A DNA stretch of 64,000 nucleotides from Flavobacteriaceae bacterium (GCA_024640565.1 JAHEET010000002.1:1-64000), one strand, 5' to 3'; shown: positions 52,435 to 62,380, counted from the first letter of the stretch. The notes: generated from the letters alone by a model not told the origin. Translations and numbers: made by a program.

Positions 52435-53202
52435 ATGATTTCCATCTCAACATCCACAAACAAAAAAGTTTATTTTGCATCAGATCAACATTTAGGAGCT
52501 CCCACTACCGAAGCAAGCTTTGTCCGTGAAAAGAAATTTTTGTGTTGGTTAGATAGGGTAAAAAAAGATGCCGAAGCAATTTTTTTATTAGGGGATTTAT
52601 TTGATTTCTGGTTCGAATACAAAACTGTTGTTCCAAAAGGATTTGTGCGGGTTTTGGGAAAGTTGGCCGAAATAAAAGACAGCGGCATTCCAATTTATTT
52701 TTTTGTCGGAAATCATGATTTATGGATGACCGATTATTTTGAAAAAGAACTCCATATTCCTGTATATCACTCCCCACAAGAAGTCCGTATCAATAATAAA
52801 AAATTCCTAATTGGCCATGGAGATGGTTTGGGCCCTGAAGACAAAGGCTACAAACGTATGAAAAAGGTATTTACACTTCCGTTGTTTCAATGGCTGTTTC
52901 GATGTTTACATCCAGATATAGGGGTCAAATTAGGGCAATATTTATCGGTAAAAAATAAACTGATTTCTGGCGATGAAGACGCCAAATTCTTAGGAGAAGA
53001 TAAAGAGTGGTTGGTGCTGTATTGTCAGAAAAAATTGACTCAACAACACTACGATTATTTTGTTTTTGGGCACAGACACTTGCCCTTAGATATTCAATTA
53101 CAAGAAAATTCTACCTACATTAACTTAGGAGATTGGATTGCATATTTTACTTATGGGGAATTTCAAGATAGCAAATTATCCCTCAAAGAGTTCAAAAATT
53201 AA
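52435..53202 (+). CDS. lpxH: UDP-2,3-diacylglucosamine diphosphatase (LpxH-type)
   Basis: 255 residues, calcineurin-like metallophosphoesterase. It hydrolyses UDP-2,3-diacylglucosamine to lipid X in lipid A synthesis at the inner membrane. Metal-site motifs are all present: FASDQHLG, LLGDLFDFWFEY, VGNHDLW, IGHGDGLG and FGHRHLP. It ends tail-to-tail with the aminotransferase, overlapping by four bases. Confidence 0.92.
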   Translation: MISISTSTNKKVYFASDQHLGAPTTEASFVREKKFLCWLDRVKKDAEAIFLLGDLFDFWFEYKTVVPKGFVRVLGKLAEIKDSGIPIYFFVGNHDLWMTDYFEKELHIPVYHSPQEVRINNKKFLIGHGDGLGPEDKGYKRMKKVFTLPLFQWLFRCLHPDIGVKLGQYLSVKNKLISGDEDAKFLGEDKEWLVLYCQKKLTQQHYDYFVFGHRHLPLDIQLQENSTYINLGDWIAYFTYGEFQDSKLSLKEFKN

Positions 53203-54470
53203 TCCGTAAGATCTGCAATAAACGTCTTTATATTTTCTACACCTTCCATAATATTTGGAGTGTATTTTTTTAGAAAATCAAGGCTTATTTCTTGGTCTTT
53301 TTGATACATTTTCATCACTTTTTCGCCATCAAAATCAACAAATGCGATTCTAAAGAATAATTCCTCTTTTTCAAAACCAAAATCTACTCCTGGCAACATG
53401 GCCACTTTGTATTTTTCTAAAACATGGGTTGCCAAATCAATACTTGTATGAATTCCTAGTTGTGAAATTTGACTTTTAAACTTATTAAAGCCTATCACCA
53501 TATAAAAAGCGCCTTGTGATTTTGTACATTCTATAGAAATTTTCGAAAATTCTTTATAAATATATTCGGAAACGCACTTTAAAATAACAGAGGCATCGCG
53601 CACCTGATTTTGTATGTCTTGTTCAAACGTGTAAGCGGTTTGCGCTGCAAACTGAACGGGAGAAGAAACACAGCTAAAAGTTTCGCTAAAAAGTGCTTTG
53701 TAAACATCTTGATACATTTCAAAAGCACTGGGCAACCTCATAAACCCTAATCGATAGCCCCCAGCAGAAAATACTTTACTCAAACCTCCAAAAACAATCG
53801 TTTTCTCTGGATAGAAAGTTGAAATACTTGCAGAAAATGGCGCAGAAAAATTAATTTGAGAATAAATTTCATCTGAAAAAACAATAAGATTGTATTTTCG
53901 ACACGCAATTGCCAGTGCTTTGTATTCTTCTGCAGAATAAACTGCTCCTGTTGGGTTGTTTGGAGAATTTAAGATTAAAATATATTGTTTTTTAGTCGTC
54001 TTATTTTTAAAAAAGACGTCTAAATCTGCTGCCGTGATTTTAAAATCGTTCTTAAAATCAGTGGCAATGAGATGGTATTCGCCTCCTTTCGAGGTTATTT
54101 GTGGAATATAACTCACCCAGCTTCCTTTTGGAATTAAAAACGTTCCTTCGAAAATTAAAATGGATTGATACAATAATTCCTTGCTCCCTGGACCAATAAA
54201 AATTGATTCTTTCTGGCTTTTTATATTTTGAAAATTCCCTAGAAAAAAAGCAATTTGTTCCCTTAATGCTTCCAAACCAGCTACCGGCAAATAGTGGTTA
54301 TTGTGGGCATGTTCTTGCAATGCCTTTACAATCGAATGATGAATTGGAAAAGGAGATTGCCCAAAACCAAAATGACTAATTTGAACTCCCTTGGCTCTTA
54401 ATGCTTTTACTTTCTCGTTAATCAAAAGTGTAGCGGACTGTTGTAGCGATGCGATGTTTTTATTTATCAT
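53199..54470 (-). CDS. PLP-dependent class I/II aminotransferase
   Basis: 423 residues, fold type I. LNSPNNPTGAVYSAEEY near residue 165, VFSDEIYSQINFSAPF near 200 and the PLP-lysine region VFGGLSKVFSAGGYRLGFM near 235 are clear. This resembles aspartate/aromatic aminotransferases and MalY-like proteins; the substrate is not evident. The C-terminus is slightly extended. No promoter box was found. Confidence 0.9.
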   Translation of the reverse strand: MINKNIASLQQSATLLINEKVKALRAKGVQISHFGFGQSPFPIHHSIVKALQEHAHNNHYLPVAGLEALREQIAFFLGNFQNIKSQKESIFIGPGSKELLYQSILIFEGTFLIPKGSWVSYIPQITSKGGEYHLIATDFKNDFKITAADLDVFFKNKTTKKQYILILNSPNNPTGAVYSAEEYKALAIACRKYNLIVFSDEIYSQINFSAPFSASISTFYPEKTIVFGGLSKVFSAGGYRLGFMRLPSAFEMYQDVYKALFSETFSCVSSPVQFAAQTAYTFEQDIQNQVRDASVILKCVSEYIYKEFSKISIECTKSQGAFYMVIGFNKFKSQISQLGIHTSIDLATHVLEKYKVAMLPGVDFGFEKEELFFRIAFVDFDGEKVMKMYQKDQEISLDFLKKYTPNIMEGVENIKTFIADLTD

Positions 54471-54599
54471 AATACTGTGAATTTATACTTTAAAAAAATA
54501 ACCCGATACCGATGTAATAAATATTGGGAATTTATTGAATATAAAAGTCCTCGAAATATACAATTTCAAAACGTTGTGCATTTAAAAAATTATTTTTTT

Positions 54600-54710
54600 A
54601 TGGAAATTTTTGTGAAAGCAGCAGCAGTGGCTATTTTAATAGCCTGTAAATTTATCAACTTTTTAGATCAAACTAGATATACTCAAAAGATACATAATCA
54701 AGAAAAATAA
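54600..54710 (+). CDS. doubtful 36-residue ORF
   Basis: ATG 54600 opens 36 codons with one hydrophobic segment (FVKAAAVAILIACKFINFL) and a basic/polar end. An in-frame GTG at 54477 would extend it upstream with an unlikely composition. It lies in the 265-base gap between the aminotransferase and the FG-GAP protein genes. No promoter or neighbour supports it; it could be chance. Confidence 0.2.
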   Translation: MEIFVKAAAVAILIACKFINFLDQTRYTQKIHNQEK

Positions 54711-54735
54711 AAAAAAGTGTATGAAAGAAGTCTTT

Positions 54736-56601
54736 TTATTGTTTTAAGAAGAACTTACTTTTTAGTAATAGATTGTCATCACTAAAAACTTGAAGAATAT
54801 AAACTCCAGATTTGTAGGGTTCAAAATTGACCGTTGTTTTTGTTTGGTCTATAGAAACAACCTCAAGAAGCTTTCCTTGAATTGAATATATTTTTACTTG
54901 CAATGGAACATGAATCCCTTTAAAGTGCAATTCACTTTCTACTGGATTTGGATACATGGAAAGATCCATAAATTCATTTTCCTCCGAACGAAGGGTGCTT
55001 CCTTGTGTAAGTTCGTATCGTTTATTAACCGCTAAATTTGTAAATGTTTGGGTGTCTGTGGAAGACCAAATAACTTTTAATTGGGAGATGATCGCATTGT
55101 CTGCCAATCCAAAATGCGCAACTAGTGAACTTTGACTAGCATGACTTCCTTGTCCGTAAACTTCTTGAAGTAGCTTTTCTCCATCTACCGTCAATTCTAT
55201 TTTGGCACCCAGTGCGTCTTTGTTAATCGTAGTTCCTTTTAAAGAAACCTGTACCCAATTCTTTGCGTCGTTGCCATTTGGATTTAATTGATTTTGATAC
55301 AGGGTTGTTTTTGCGTCTACCCCCTCTGAACTGTCTTGTACCACCACCAAAACATCCAAATCACCATCTTTATCATAATCACAATAAAGCATTCCTCGGC
55401 CTCTATTTAGATCGTTTATTCCGGCACTTTCAGAAATGTCTGTAAAGGTAGAATCTCCATTATTTATAAAAAGTTTATTGGGATCGTCTTCGCCGGTTGC
55501 AATAAAATCTAATGTGGGTATTCGTCCATTGGCAACAAACAAATCTGGCCAGGTATCATTATTGATATCTAGAAAGGCAGTCCCCCAACTTGTTGTCAAT
55601 AAGGAAGTACTTCCTTCTGAGTAGGTGTTTTCGACACCCGCTTGTGCGGCGATATCTGTAAAATTTTGATTTCCGTCATTTTGAATGAGTACATTAGCGC
55701 CAATATTGGTCACGTAATAATCGAAATCTGAATCTTTATCAAAATCTGCCGAGGCAATTCCCATACCATAAACGGCAACATCCATATTGGTTTCTACCGA
55801 AACATCTGTAAAAGAACTACTGGGTAAATTGTTTCTTAAAATTGTATTGGGAATTATAAATTCTCCAAAATCATTGGCTATATATAGATCAGCATCATTG
55901 TCTTGATCAAAATCAGTAGGCATAACAGCCAATGCACAGCCGTTGTTTGTAAGCCCAAGCGCTGTACTTATTTCTGAGAAGGTTCCGTCTCCATTATTCT
56001 TATAGAATTGATTTTCATGACAATCATGGTCAAACCCATTAATAGCTCCGTCATCATCATATAAAAAGGCGCTACTTTCCACATAATTTACAGTGTAAAT
56101 ATCCAAAAATCCGTCATTATTAAAGTCCAATATTGAAGCCCCCATAGAAAAAGAGGCAATGGATAAACCGTATTCAATTCCTTTTTCTGAGAAAGTACCA
56201 TCTCCATTATTGATAAAGAGTAGGTTTCTATCTAAATCGCCAGCATTATCTTCTCCTCGCCAGGTCGTAATGTATAAGTCTCGATAACCATCATTGTTTA
56301 CATCGCCACTAACAGCTCCTACAGTATAATATTCCGCTGTGATTGATAACCAACCATCGGTAATCAAACTAAAACTCCCATTTCCAAGATTCTTATACAA
56401 ATGATCTTTTCCTTTTCCTGATGTCAAATAAAGGTCTTCCCAGCCATCATTATCATAATCAAAAAAGACACCTCCGCCACCCATATTGGCAAACTGCTCA
56501 AAGATATGGTCGATTCCTGAAGTGTTACTAACCTCTGAAAAGGTTTGCGAATAAAGCGTTGCACCCCATAAAAGAAGCAACAAAAAGGAGGTGTTTTTCA
56601 T
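54736..56601 (-). CDS. secreted FG-GAP/ASPIC-UnbV protein with T9SS tail (CRTAC1-like)
   Basis: 621 residues. A signal peptide ends near LYSQTF. A seven-bladed-type region with repeated calcium-binding FG-GAP/VCBS motifs follows (FFDYDNDGWEDLYLT, DVNNDGYRDLYITTW, DFNNDGFLDIYTV, DFDKDSDFDYYVT, DINNDTWPDLFVANG, DYDKDGDLDVLVV). An ASPIC/UnbV domain (about 435-535) and a type A sorting domain (about 545-621, YPNPVESELHFKG, KSGVYILQV) end it. It should be exported by the type IX system and bind ligand at the cell surface. It lies downstream of the receptor operon but after a terminator. Confidence 0.9.
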   Translation of the reverse strand: MKNTSFLLLLLWGATLYSQTFSEVSNTSGIDHIFEQFANMGGGGVFFDYDNDGWEDLYLTSGKGKDHLYKNLGNGSFSLITDGWLSITAEYYTVGAVSGDVNNDGYRDLYITTWRGEDNAGDLDRNLLFINNGDGTFSEKGIEYGLSIASFSMGASILDFNNDGFLDIYTVNYVESSAFLYDDDGAINGFDHDCHENQFYKNNGDGTFSEISTALGLTNNGCALAVMPTDFDQDNDADLYIANDFGEFIIPNTILRNNLPSSSFTDVSVETNMDVAVYGMGIASADFDKDSDFDYYVTNIGANVLIQNDGNQNFTDIAAQAGVENTYSEGSTSLLTTSWGTAFLDINNDTWPDLFVANGRIPTLDFIATGEDDPNKLFINNGDSTFTDISESAGINDLNRGRGMLYCDYDKDGDLDVLVVVQDSSEGVDAKTTLYQNQLNPNGNDAKNWVQVSLKGTTINKDALGAKIELTVDGEKLLQEVYGQGSHASQSSLVAHFGLADNAIISQLKVIWSSTDTQTFTNLAVNKRYELTQGSTLRSEENEFMDLSMYPNPVESELHFKGIHVPLQVKIYSIQGKLLEVVSIDQTKTTVNFEPYKSGVYILQVFSDDNLLLKSKFFLKQ

Positions 56602-56611
56602 TGTATGATAT

Positions 56612-56650
56612 AAAAAGGCCCTGAAATATACAATATCAGGGCCTTTTGTA
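56612..56650 (-). terminator. Terminator after the second lipoprotein gene
   Basis: AAAAGGCCCTGA pairs perfectly with TCAGGGCCTTTT around an 11-base loop. On the minus strand it ends in TTTTTA. It lies 20 bases past the stop of the gene at 56670 and just before the FG-GAP gene start. Confidence 0.85.
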
Positions 56651-56669
56651 TTTAAAAAAAGTTACTTTT

Positions 56670-57482
56670 TTATAATTTGTTAACGGCAGTATATGTTGAA
56701 GCAGCACCTGTGCCTATTTTAACACATGCAGCAAATTCATCAACGGTATTGTAAACAATTGTGAAAAACCCTCCTGCACCTTGTCCACTAGCTACAGAAC
56801 CTGTAAAATCATAGGCCATGTCTCCAGCAACAATAATTAAATTACATTCTATTGGAGATGTAAATCCTTCATAAGGAACAATGCTTATTGAATAGTCTCC
56901 CTCAGCTTCAAAAGAAGGTAACGTAAAAGATTCTAAAGGTCCAGTATTAATAGAATAATCAACAACAGTTGCGTTCGGAATTTCGTAAGGTGCTTGTGGT
57001 GCAGCATCTCTGGTTAATATCATATCGATATCTACTCCCGAGTTCCAAGTCATTTGCGCATACATATCTCCACCATTTCCAACATCTGCACCCGCAATAA
57101 TCGTTTTGTTGTTTGAACCAGATACCGAAACATCATACCCTGCTGCCGAAGCATACAACGTTGCTATTTTCGTGATGGTTACAACTCTTACTGCTACTCC
57201 TGACATATCTACAGGGATGATTGCAGTTTCTGATCGTGCATCTACATCTACAAACATTTCTTGCCCGTCTAAGGTATAAGTTAACCTTGAAGAATATGGC
57301 AAGTCTCCATCTACATTGACAACTAAGTCATAGCTATCTGAAGAAGCTCTTTCAAAGGCAGTATCTAAAGAAAGAACTGTTTTTGAAACTAGGTTTTGAA
57401 CTGGATCATCGTCATTTACAGCACAAGAGCTAAAAACAACTAAGGCCAATAAAATTAATTTTATTTTATATATATTTTTCAT
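56670..57482 (-). CDS. lipoprotein sharing a C-terminal domain with its upstream neighbour
   Basis: 270 residues. The lipobox VFSSC gives the lipid cysteine at residue 20. N-terminal beta-rich region (about 40-125), then a C-terminal domain (about 135-265) with MTWNSGVDIDMIL, EGDYSISIVPYEG and YDFTGSV. The same pattern (W, a D-[LI]-D pair, GDYxxxVxPW, YTGTF) occurs in the gene at 57494, so the two are paralogous there. It is likely an outer-membrane or surface partner of the TonB receptor at 58338. No SusD fold is visible. Confidence 0.75.
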   Translation of the reverse strand: MKNIYKIKLILLALVVFSSCAVNDDDPVQNLVSKTVLSLDTAFERASSDSYDLVVNVDGDLPYSSRLTYTLDGQEMFVDVDARSETAIIPVDMSGVAVRVVTITKIATLYASAAGYDVSVSGSNNKTIIAGADVGNGGDMYAQMTWNSGVDIDMILTRDAAPQAPYEIPNATVVDYSINTGPLESFTLPSFEAEGDYSISIVPYEGFTSPIECNLIIVAGDMAYDFTGSVASGQGAGGFFTIVYNTVDEFAACVKIGTGAASTYTAVNKL

Positions 57483-57493
57483 CTTCTTTTATT

Positions 57494-58318
57494 TTATAGT
57501 TGGTTAAGTGTATACGTTACCGTTGCTCCTGAAGTGGCTTTGTTGATCTCTAATACAACAAACTCCATAGACCAGCCTCCTACTAAATCTAGGAAGGTAC
57601 CTGTATAATTTCGTGTCTCGGTTGGTGCAACAACTTCAATAGCATAATCTATAGAAGAGTCTGTAACTGTCCAAGGACGTACTCTAAATAAATAGTCCCC
57701 ATCTGGAACACCATCTACTAAAGTAACTGTTTCTCCTGGAGTAGTGCTATACCCTGTATCGTATTCAAATGCAGGTGGGTTGTCTACCAATCGACAATCT
57801 AAATCATTTGAGCCTGACCAGGTAAAGTTGAAAACAAAATCTCCCGCTGTAGTAACAATTGGTGTTGGAATGTCTCTAACACCCATTACTCGGGAATTTG
57901 CTCCTGTCCACGCAAAGTAGCTGTCATTTGAAAAGGAAACATCTGTAATTGCAATCGTATACGTTTCATCTTCCGTTACACCGTCATCTGTTGGTGTTAC
58001 ATCAAAATAAACAGCACTTTGTCCATCTACAAATGTAATTGAAGTTGGATAATCTGCTTCTACAGTTCCATCTGATGAGCTAACTGCTATGGTTACCTCA
58101 ACGGTTCCTGTAATGGCAAATGGCATTTCTAATCGATACGTCATCGTTTCTCCTTCATAAGGAGATGAAGTGGCATGGTCATCAGTGAAACTCACTTTAA
58201 CTTCCTGCGGAAGCGGAGACAATTCGCCTGGGTTGGTAATACTATCGGTATTGTCTTCACAAGAAACTACAAGCAAAGAGAAAAGTGCGATGTAAAGTAT
58301 ATTTTTAAGTTTTTTCAT
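57494..58318 (-). CDS. lipoprotein with Calx-beta-like domain
   Basis: 274 residues. The lipobox LVVSC gives the lipid cysteine at residue 20. A Calx-beta-like domain (about 40-130) has GTVEVTIAV, TITFVDGQSAVYFDV and DDGVTEDETYTI. The C-terminal domain (about 155-270) has FNFTWSGSNDLDCRLVDN, DGDYLFRVRPW and YTGTFLDL, matching the neighbour at 56670. This looks like a DUF2135-style or pre-peptidase beta sandwich. It is 19 bases after the receptor gene and 11 bases before the second lipoprotein, so all three form one operon. Confidence 0.78.
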   Translation of the reverse strand: MKKLKNILYIALFSLLVVSCEDNTDSITNPGELSPLPQEVKVSFTDDHATSSPYEGETMTYRLEMPFAITGTVEVTIAVSSSDGTVEADYPTSITFVDGQSAVYFDVTPTDDGVTEDETYTIAITDVSFSNDSYFAWTGANSRVMGVRDIPTPIVTTAGDFVFNFTWSGSNDLDCRLVDNPPAFEYDTGYSTTPGETVTLVDGVPDGDYLFRVRPWTVTDSSIDYAIEVVAPTETRNYTGTFLDLVGGWSMEFVVLEINKATSGATVTYTLNQL

Positions 58319-58337
58319 AATAAAAAGATTTTTCTGA

Positions 58338-61178
58338 TTATAGTTTAAAGTTTAAACGAGCAAATGCTGTTCTTCCGTTAATACCAAACTGTGAAGTAAC
58401 ACGTGGATAGATAAACTGATTCCCACTTGTTAATCCGGATGGTGTTGGATCTGGATACACATCGAAAATGTTACTTGATCCAACGGTAAAGGTTAGGTTT
58501 TCGGTAACATCGAAGCCGAAAGATAAGTCGGTAAGAACTTTTCCTGCAAATTCTTGATGTGCTCCGTCTGGATTAAATACAGATCCAAAGTAAGAGTTTC
58601 TTAGGAATACAGACCAGTTGTCTCCTTTTAAAGAATGGCTTAAATTTCCTTTTACTCGTGGACTTGCTAATTCTAAAAAGTACGTTTCTCTTTCTCCAAA
58701 GTAGGTGTCCAATTGATCTGCTAAAAGTACAGATCCATGAATATCATCTACTTGCTCTGTTTTTGCATAGGCAAACGCTAAGTCTGTTGTCAAAGCAACA
58801 TTTCCTAGAATCGTTGCTCTGTGTGAAATATTTACATCCACTCCTGTAGTTTCAGTGTCAATTGCATTGGCAAAGAATCTTGCTTTGCTAGCATCTACTG
58901 AACTTGGTAAATCAAAGTTTCCTGTTAAGGTTACGCGATCTTCAATAGCAATAAAGTATGCATCTACTGTTAAGGTTAGGTTCGCTTCTGGAATTTTTGC
59001 AGTAACACCAAAACTTGTACTGAAAGACTCTTCTTGCTTTAATTGTGGAATTCCAACTGCTTGTGCTTCTGGACTGTCATTCGAAGCTGTTAAAACTTCT
59101 ACTGGATCTCCATTAATAAAGTTGGTACTAATAGTGTTAAAGTTTAACTGGTGTAAAGAAGGTGCTCTAAAACCAGTACTCGCTGCAGCTCTTAAATTCA
59201 CATTGTCAGTTAACTTGTATAAAGAAGCTAACTTCCAGTTTAAAGTCGATCCAAAGTCGCTGTAGTTCTCATAACGTAATGCCCCTGAAAGCATCCATTC
59301 TTCTGTAAAATCTACTTCTACATCGGCATAAGCAGCATAACTGTTTCTGAAAGCATTTCTTTCATTTCCAGGTCTAAATCCTGGGAATACTTGGATTCCT
59401 CCAGGCCTTCCTCTTCCAAAGAAATCGGTTACTTGTAAGGCTGGATCTCCATTCCATTCATCTCCATTAATATCATAGGTCATCCAAGATTCATCCTGTC
59501 CTGCAAATATTTGGTAATTCTCTAATCGGTACTCCGCTCCAAAAGCAACATTCATCCCTTGAAACTTATCTTCATAAAATCTACTAAGATCTACGTTGGT
59601 TGTATTCTCTGCTGCAGAAAATCCTCCTGCATTTACTTCTACAGGCGATCCTGATAGTAAGGTTGCGTTTACAGAGTTGCTGATATTAAACCCAAAAGAG
59701 TTTTCTCCCCAAGTATTACTAAAATCTACATCCCATTCGCCTTGCTTCCCTCGAATTCCGAAAGCAGCAGACTTGTCTTTTACATCACTATTGATCTCTG
59801 GTAAGAAACCAGCTCTGTACAATCCTGTGTAGGCTCTTGATTGATCAGGTCTTCTGTAAAAACCTCCTGCATTACCGTTTCTGTAACTAATTCCTCCAAA
59901 GGCATAAAACTCTAATTCATCGGTAAGTGGCAATTCCATATTGGCAAAGAACTTCCCACTTCTTAGTTGAGATTGTCCTACTCTCATGTTAAAATCGGTA
60001 CGATCCAATCCACGTACTGCTAATTCTGCATCGGTAGTATTGAAATTTAATAAAGATTGTAACTCAGCCATGCTTGTTGCTGCACTAATATCGTTTTTAA
60101 GCGCTAAATCAAAGTGCTCTACACCTTGTGCAAAGAATTGAATGTCTGACAAACTATATTGTGTAATATCAGAACCTTGTCCGCTATTAAATCCAACCCA
60201 TTCTACAGAATTTGCTCCATTAAAAATAGATCCTGAATATCCTGAAAAACCAGCTCTTCTTGAAGGTTCTCTTGTAGAAACGGATCCAGTAAAATTGATA
60301 AAACCACCATCTTCTGTTAAACGAACTCCATAGTTAGCATCCAATTGAAAGCCTTCGCCATCAAAGCCGCCTCTTTGGTCATTCGTCTCACTTCCAACAT
60401 TGGCATTGTTGTTCATCTGTAAGCTAAATCCTACAGCGTCTTTTAATACAATATTGATAACCCCTGCAATCGCATCACTACCATATTGTGCAGCGGCTCC
60501 ATCTTTTAAAATCTCTATTCGTTTGATTGAAAAAGAAGGAATTGCGTTCATATCGGTTCCAACACTTCCTCTACCAACGGTACTGTTTACGTTGACTAAT
60601 GAAGTTTTATGTCTTCTTTTTCCATTTACAAGAACCAATACTTGATCAGGTCCCAATCCTCTTAAGGCTGCAGGATCTATATGATCAGTACCATCTGAAA
60701 TGGTTTGGGCTGTTGAGGTAAATGAAGGTGCTACGAAATTTAAAATATCATTCACACTTACTTGTGGACTTACCGATGTTAATTCTGAAATGTCGATAAT
60801 GTCTACTGCTACCGGCGTGTTTGCAACGGTTCTGTTTTTATTTCTTGATCCTACCAAGACAACTTCATCTAGAGAAACGTTGTCTTCTTGTAGGGTGATT
60901 GTAAGATATTTGTTATCGGAAATCAGTTTAGATACGGTTTGATAACCGAGTGATGAAAATACCAACGTTGCTGGCATTTTTGTCAAATTAACCGAGAACA
61001 TCCCTTGATCATCGGTGGAAACTCCATTGGAGGTCCCTTTTTCTAAAGCATTAATATATGGCAATCCTAACCCATCGGCACCGACTACTTTTCCTTTAAC
61101 TATCTGAGCTGAAATCGTCTGTGCTAACAAAAACAAACAGCTAATCACTAAACTCTTTAAAAAGTTATTTTTTTTCAT
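58338..61178 (-). CDS. TonB-dependent receptor
   Basis: 946 residues. A signal peptide (about 1-25, ending near TISAQ), a carboxypeptidase-like beta domain (about 26-110, GKVVGADGLGLPYI), a plug with LRGLGPDQVLVLVNGKRRH and RIEILKDGAAAQYGSDAIAG (about 115-245), and a barrel ending ARLNFKL. It belongs to a different subgroup from the two receptors at 26921 and 29991 (GKRRHKTS signature). Two lipoprotein genes follow in operon. Ligand unknown. Confidence 0.93.
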   Translation of the reverse strand: MKKNNFLKSLVISCLFLLAQTISAQIVKGKVVGADGLGLPYINALEKGTSNGVSTDDQGMFSVNLTKMPATLVFSSLGYQTVSKLISDNKYLTITLQEDNVSLDEVVLVGSRNKNRTVANTPVAVDIIDISELTSVSPQVSVNDILNFVAPSFTSTAQTISDGTDHIDPAALRGLGPDQVLVLVNGKRRHKTSLVNVNSTVGRGSVGTDMNAIPSFSIKRIEILKDGAAAQYGSDAIAGVINIVLKDAVGFSLQMNNNANVGSETNDQRGGFDGEGFQLDANYGVRLTEDGGFINFTGSVSTREPSRRAGFSGYSGSIFNGANSVEWVGFNSGQGSDITQYSLSDIQFFAQGVEHFDLALKNDISAATSMAELQSLLNFNTTDAELAVRGLDRTDFNMRVGQSQLRSGKFFANMELPLTDELEFYAFGGISYRNGNAGGFYRRPDQSRAYTGLYRAGFLPEINSDVKDKSAAFGIRGKQGEWDVDFSNTWGENSFGFNISNSVNATLLSGSPVEVNAGGFSAAENTTNVDLSRFYEDKFQGMNVAFGAEYRLENYQIFAGQDESWMTYDINGDEWNGDPALQVTDFFGRGRPGGIQVFPGFRPGNERNAFRNSYAAYADVEVDFTEEWMLSGALRYENYSDFGSTLNWKLASLYKLTDNVNLRAAASTGFRAPSLHQLNFNTISTNFINGDPVEVLTASNDSPEAQAVGIPQLKQEESFSTSFGVTAKIPEANLTLTVDAYFIAIEDRVTLTGNFDLPSSVDASKARFFANAIDTETTGVDVNISHRATILGNVALTTDLAFAYAKTEQVDDIHGSVLLADQLDTYFGERETYFLELASPRVKGNLSHSLKGDNWSVFLRNSYFGSVFNPDGAHQEFAGKVLTDLSFGFDVTENLTFTVGSSNIFDVYPDPTPSGLTSGNQFIYPRVTSQFGINGRTAFARLNFKL

Positions 61179-61345
61179 AAAACTGAATTATTGATTAATA
61201 AACACAAATGTTTACTTTTTTCGTGACAAAAACAAGAAAATGTTATAAAAATGTTAATATTTAACAGATTTAAGTGCCAACATTGGGAAGATTTCGACGA
61301 TTTATCTTTAACCTTCTTTTAACAACTGTTTTTGGGTTAATATTG

Positions 61346-61353
61346 TAGCTTTG
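61346..61353 (+). promoter_or_regulatory. -7 box (TAGCTTTG) of the MoxR operon
   Basis: An exact TAnnTTTG match 37 bases before ATG 61391, in the 212-base divergent gap with the TonB receptor. No clear -33 element. Confidence 0.4.
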
Positions 61354-61390
61354 TTTTTCTAAAAAAAATAACACCTTATAAAAAATAAAA

Positions 61391-62380
61391 ATGGATATTG
61401 ACGTACGAGAGATTAATGAAAAAATTGAAAGAGAAAGTGCCTTTATAGACATTCTTTCATTAGAAATGAACAAAGTAATTGTTGGACAAAAACAGATGAT
61501 CGAAAGTTTGTTGATTGGACTTCTTGGAAATGGCCACATTTTATTAGAAGGAGTTCCTGGTTTGGCCAAGACTTTAGCCATCAATACTTTATCAAAAGCC
61601 GTGCAAGCTAGCTTTAGCAGGGTACAGTTTACACCAGATTTATTGCCTGCAGACGTTGTTGGTACGATGATTTACAACATGAAGGAAAATGATTTTGCCA
61701 TCAAGAAAGGGCCCATATTTGCCAACTTTGTATTGGCAGATGAGATTAACAGAGCGCCTGCAAAAGTACAATCTGCATTGTTGGAAGCAATGCAAGAGCG
61801 TCAAATTACAATTGGTGACGCTACCTTTAAATTAGACGAACCCTTTTTGGTAATGGCTACACAAAACCCTGTAGAACAAGAAGGAACTTATCCGTTACCC
61901 GAAGCGCAAGTAGATCGTTTTATGTTAAAAGTAGTCATTGATTACCCAAAACTACAGGACGAACAAATAATTATGCGTCAAAATTTATCTGGCGGATTTG
62001 CCACTGTAAATCCAGTAATCGCTGTAGATCAAATCATAAAAGCTCGGGAAGTAGTGAATGAGGTTTACATGGATGAAAAAATAGAAAAGTACATACTAGA
62101 CATTATTTTTGCAACCCGATATCCAGAAAAATACAATTTACCGCAGCTAAAAGATTTAATTGGTTTTGGTGCTTCTCCTCGTGGAAGCATAAATTTAGCA
62201 AAAGCAGCAAAATGCTATGCCTTTATTAAAAGAAGAGGGTATGTAATCCCCGAAGATGTAAGAGCGGTTGTGTTTGATGTTTTGCGTCACAGAATTGGAA
62301 TTACCTACGAAGCAGAAGCAGAAAACGTAACCTCTGTAGACATCATCAATTCCATAATCAATGAAATTGAAGTCCCTTAA
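61391..62380 (+). CDS. MoxR-family AAA+ ATPase
   Basis: 329 residues. Walker A is LLEGVPGLAKTLAIN near residue 55, Walker B and sensor regions FVLADEINRAPAKVQSALLEAMQE near residue 114, and TQNPVEQEGTYPLPEAQVDRF near 155. MoxR ATPases act as chaperones for von Willebrand factor A proteins, and the next gene encodes a DUF58/vWA protein. It is the first gene of a Bat-type operon, common in Bacteroidota. Confidence 0.94.
   Translation: MDIDVREINEKIERESAFIDILSLEMNKVIVGQKQMIESLLIGLLGNGHILLEGVPGLAKTLAINTLSKAVQASFSRVQFTPDLLPADVVGTMIYNMKENDFAIKKGPIFANFVLADEINRAPAKVQSALLEAMQERQITIGDATFKLDEPFLVMATQNPVEQEGTYPLPEAQVDRFMLKVVIDYPKLQDEQIIMRQNLSGGFATVNPVIAVDQIIKAREVVNEVYMDEKIEKYILDIIFATRYPEKYNLPQLKDLIGFGASPRGSINLAKAAKCYAFIKRRGYVIPEDVRAVVFDVLRHRIGITYEAEAENVTSVDIINSIINEIEVP

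Noticed and set aside
54477..54710. A 77-codon reading from GTG 54477
   Set aside because: The N-terminal half has no coding character. Only the 36-codon part from 54600 was kept, at low confidence.
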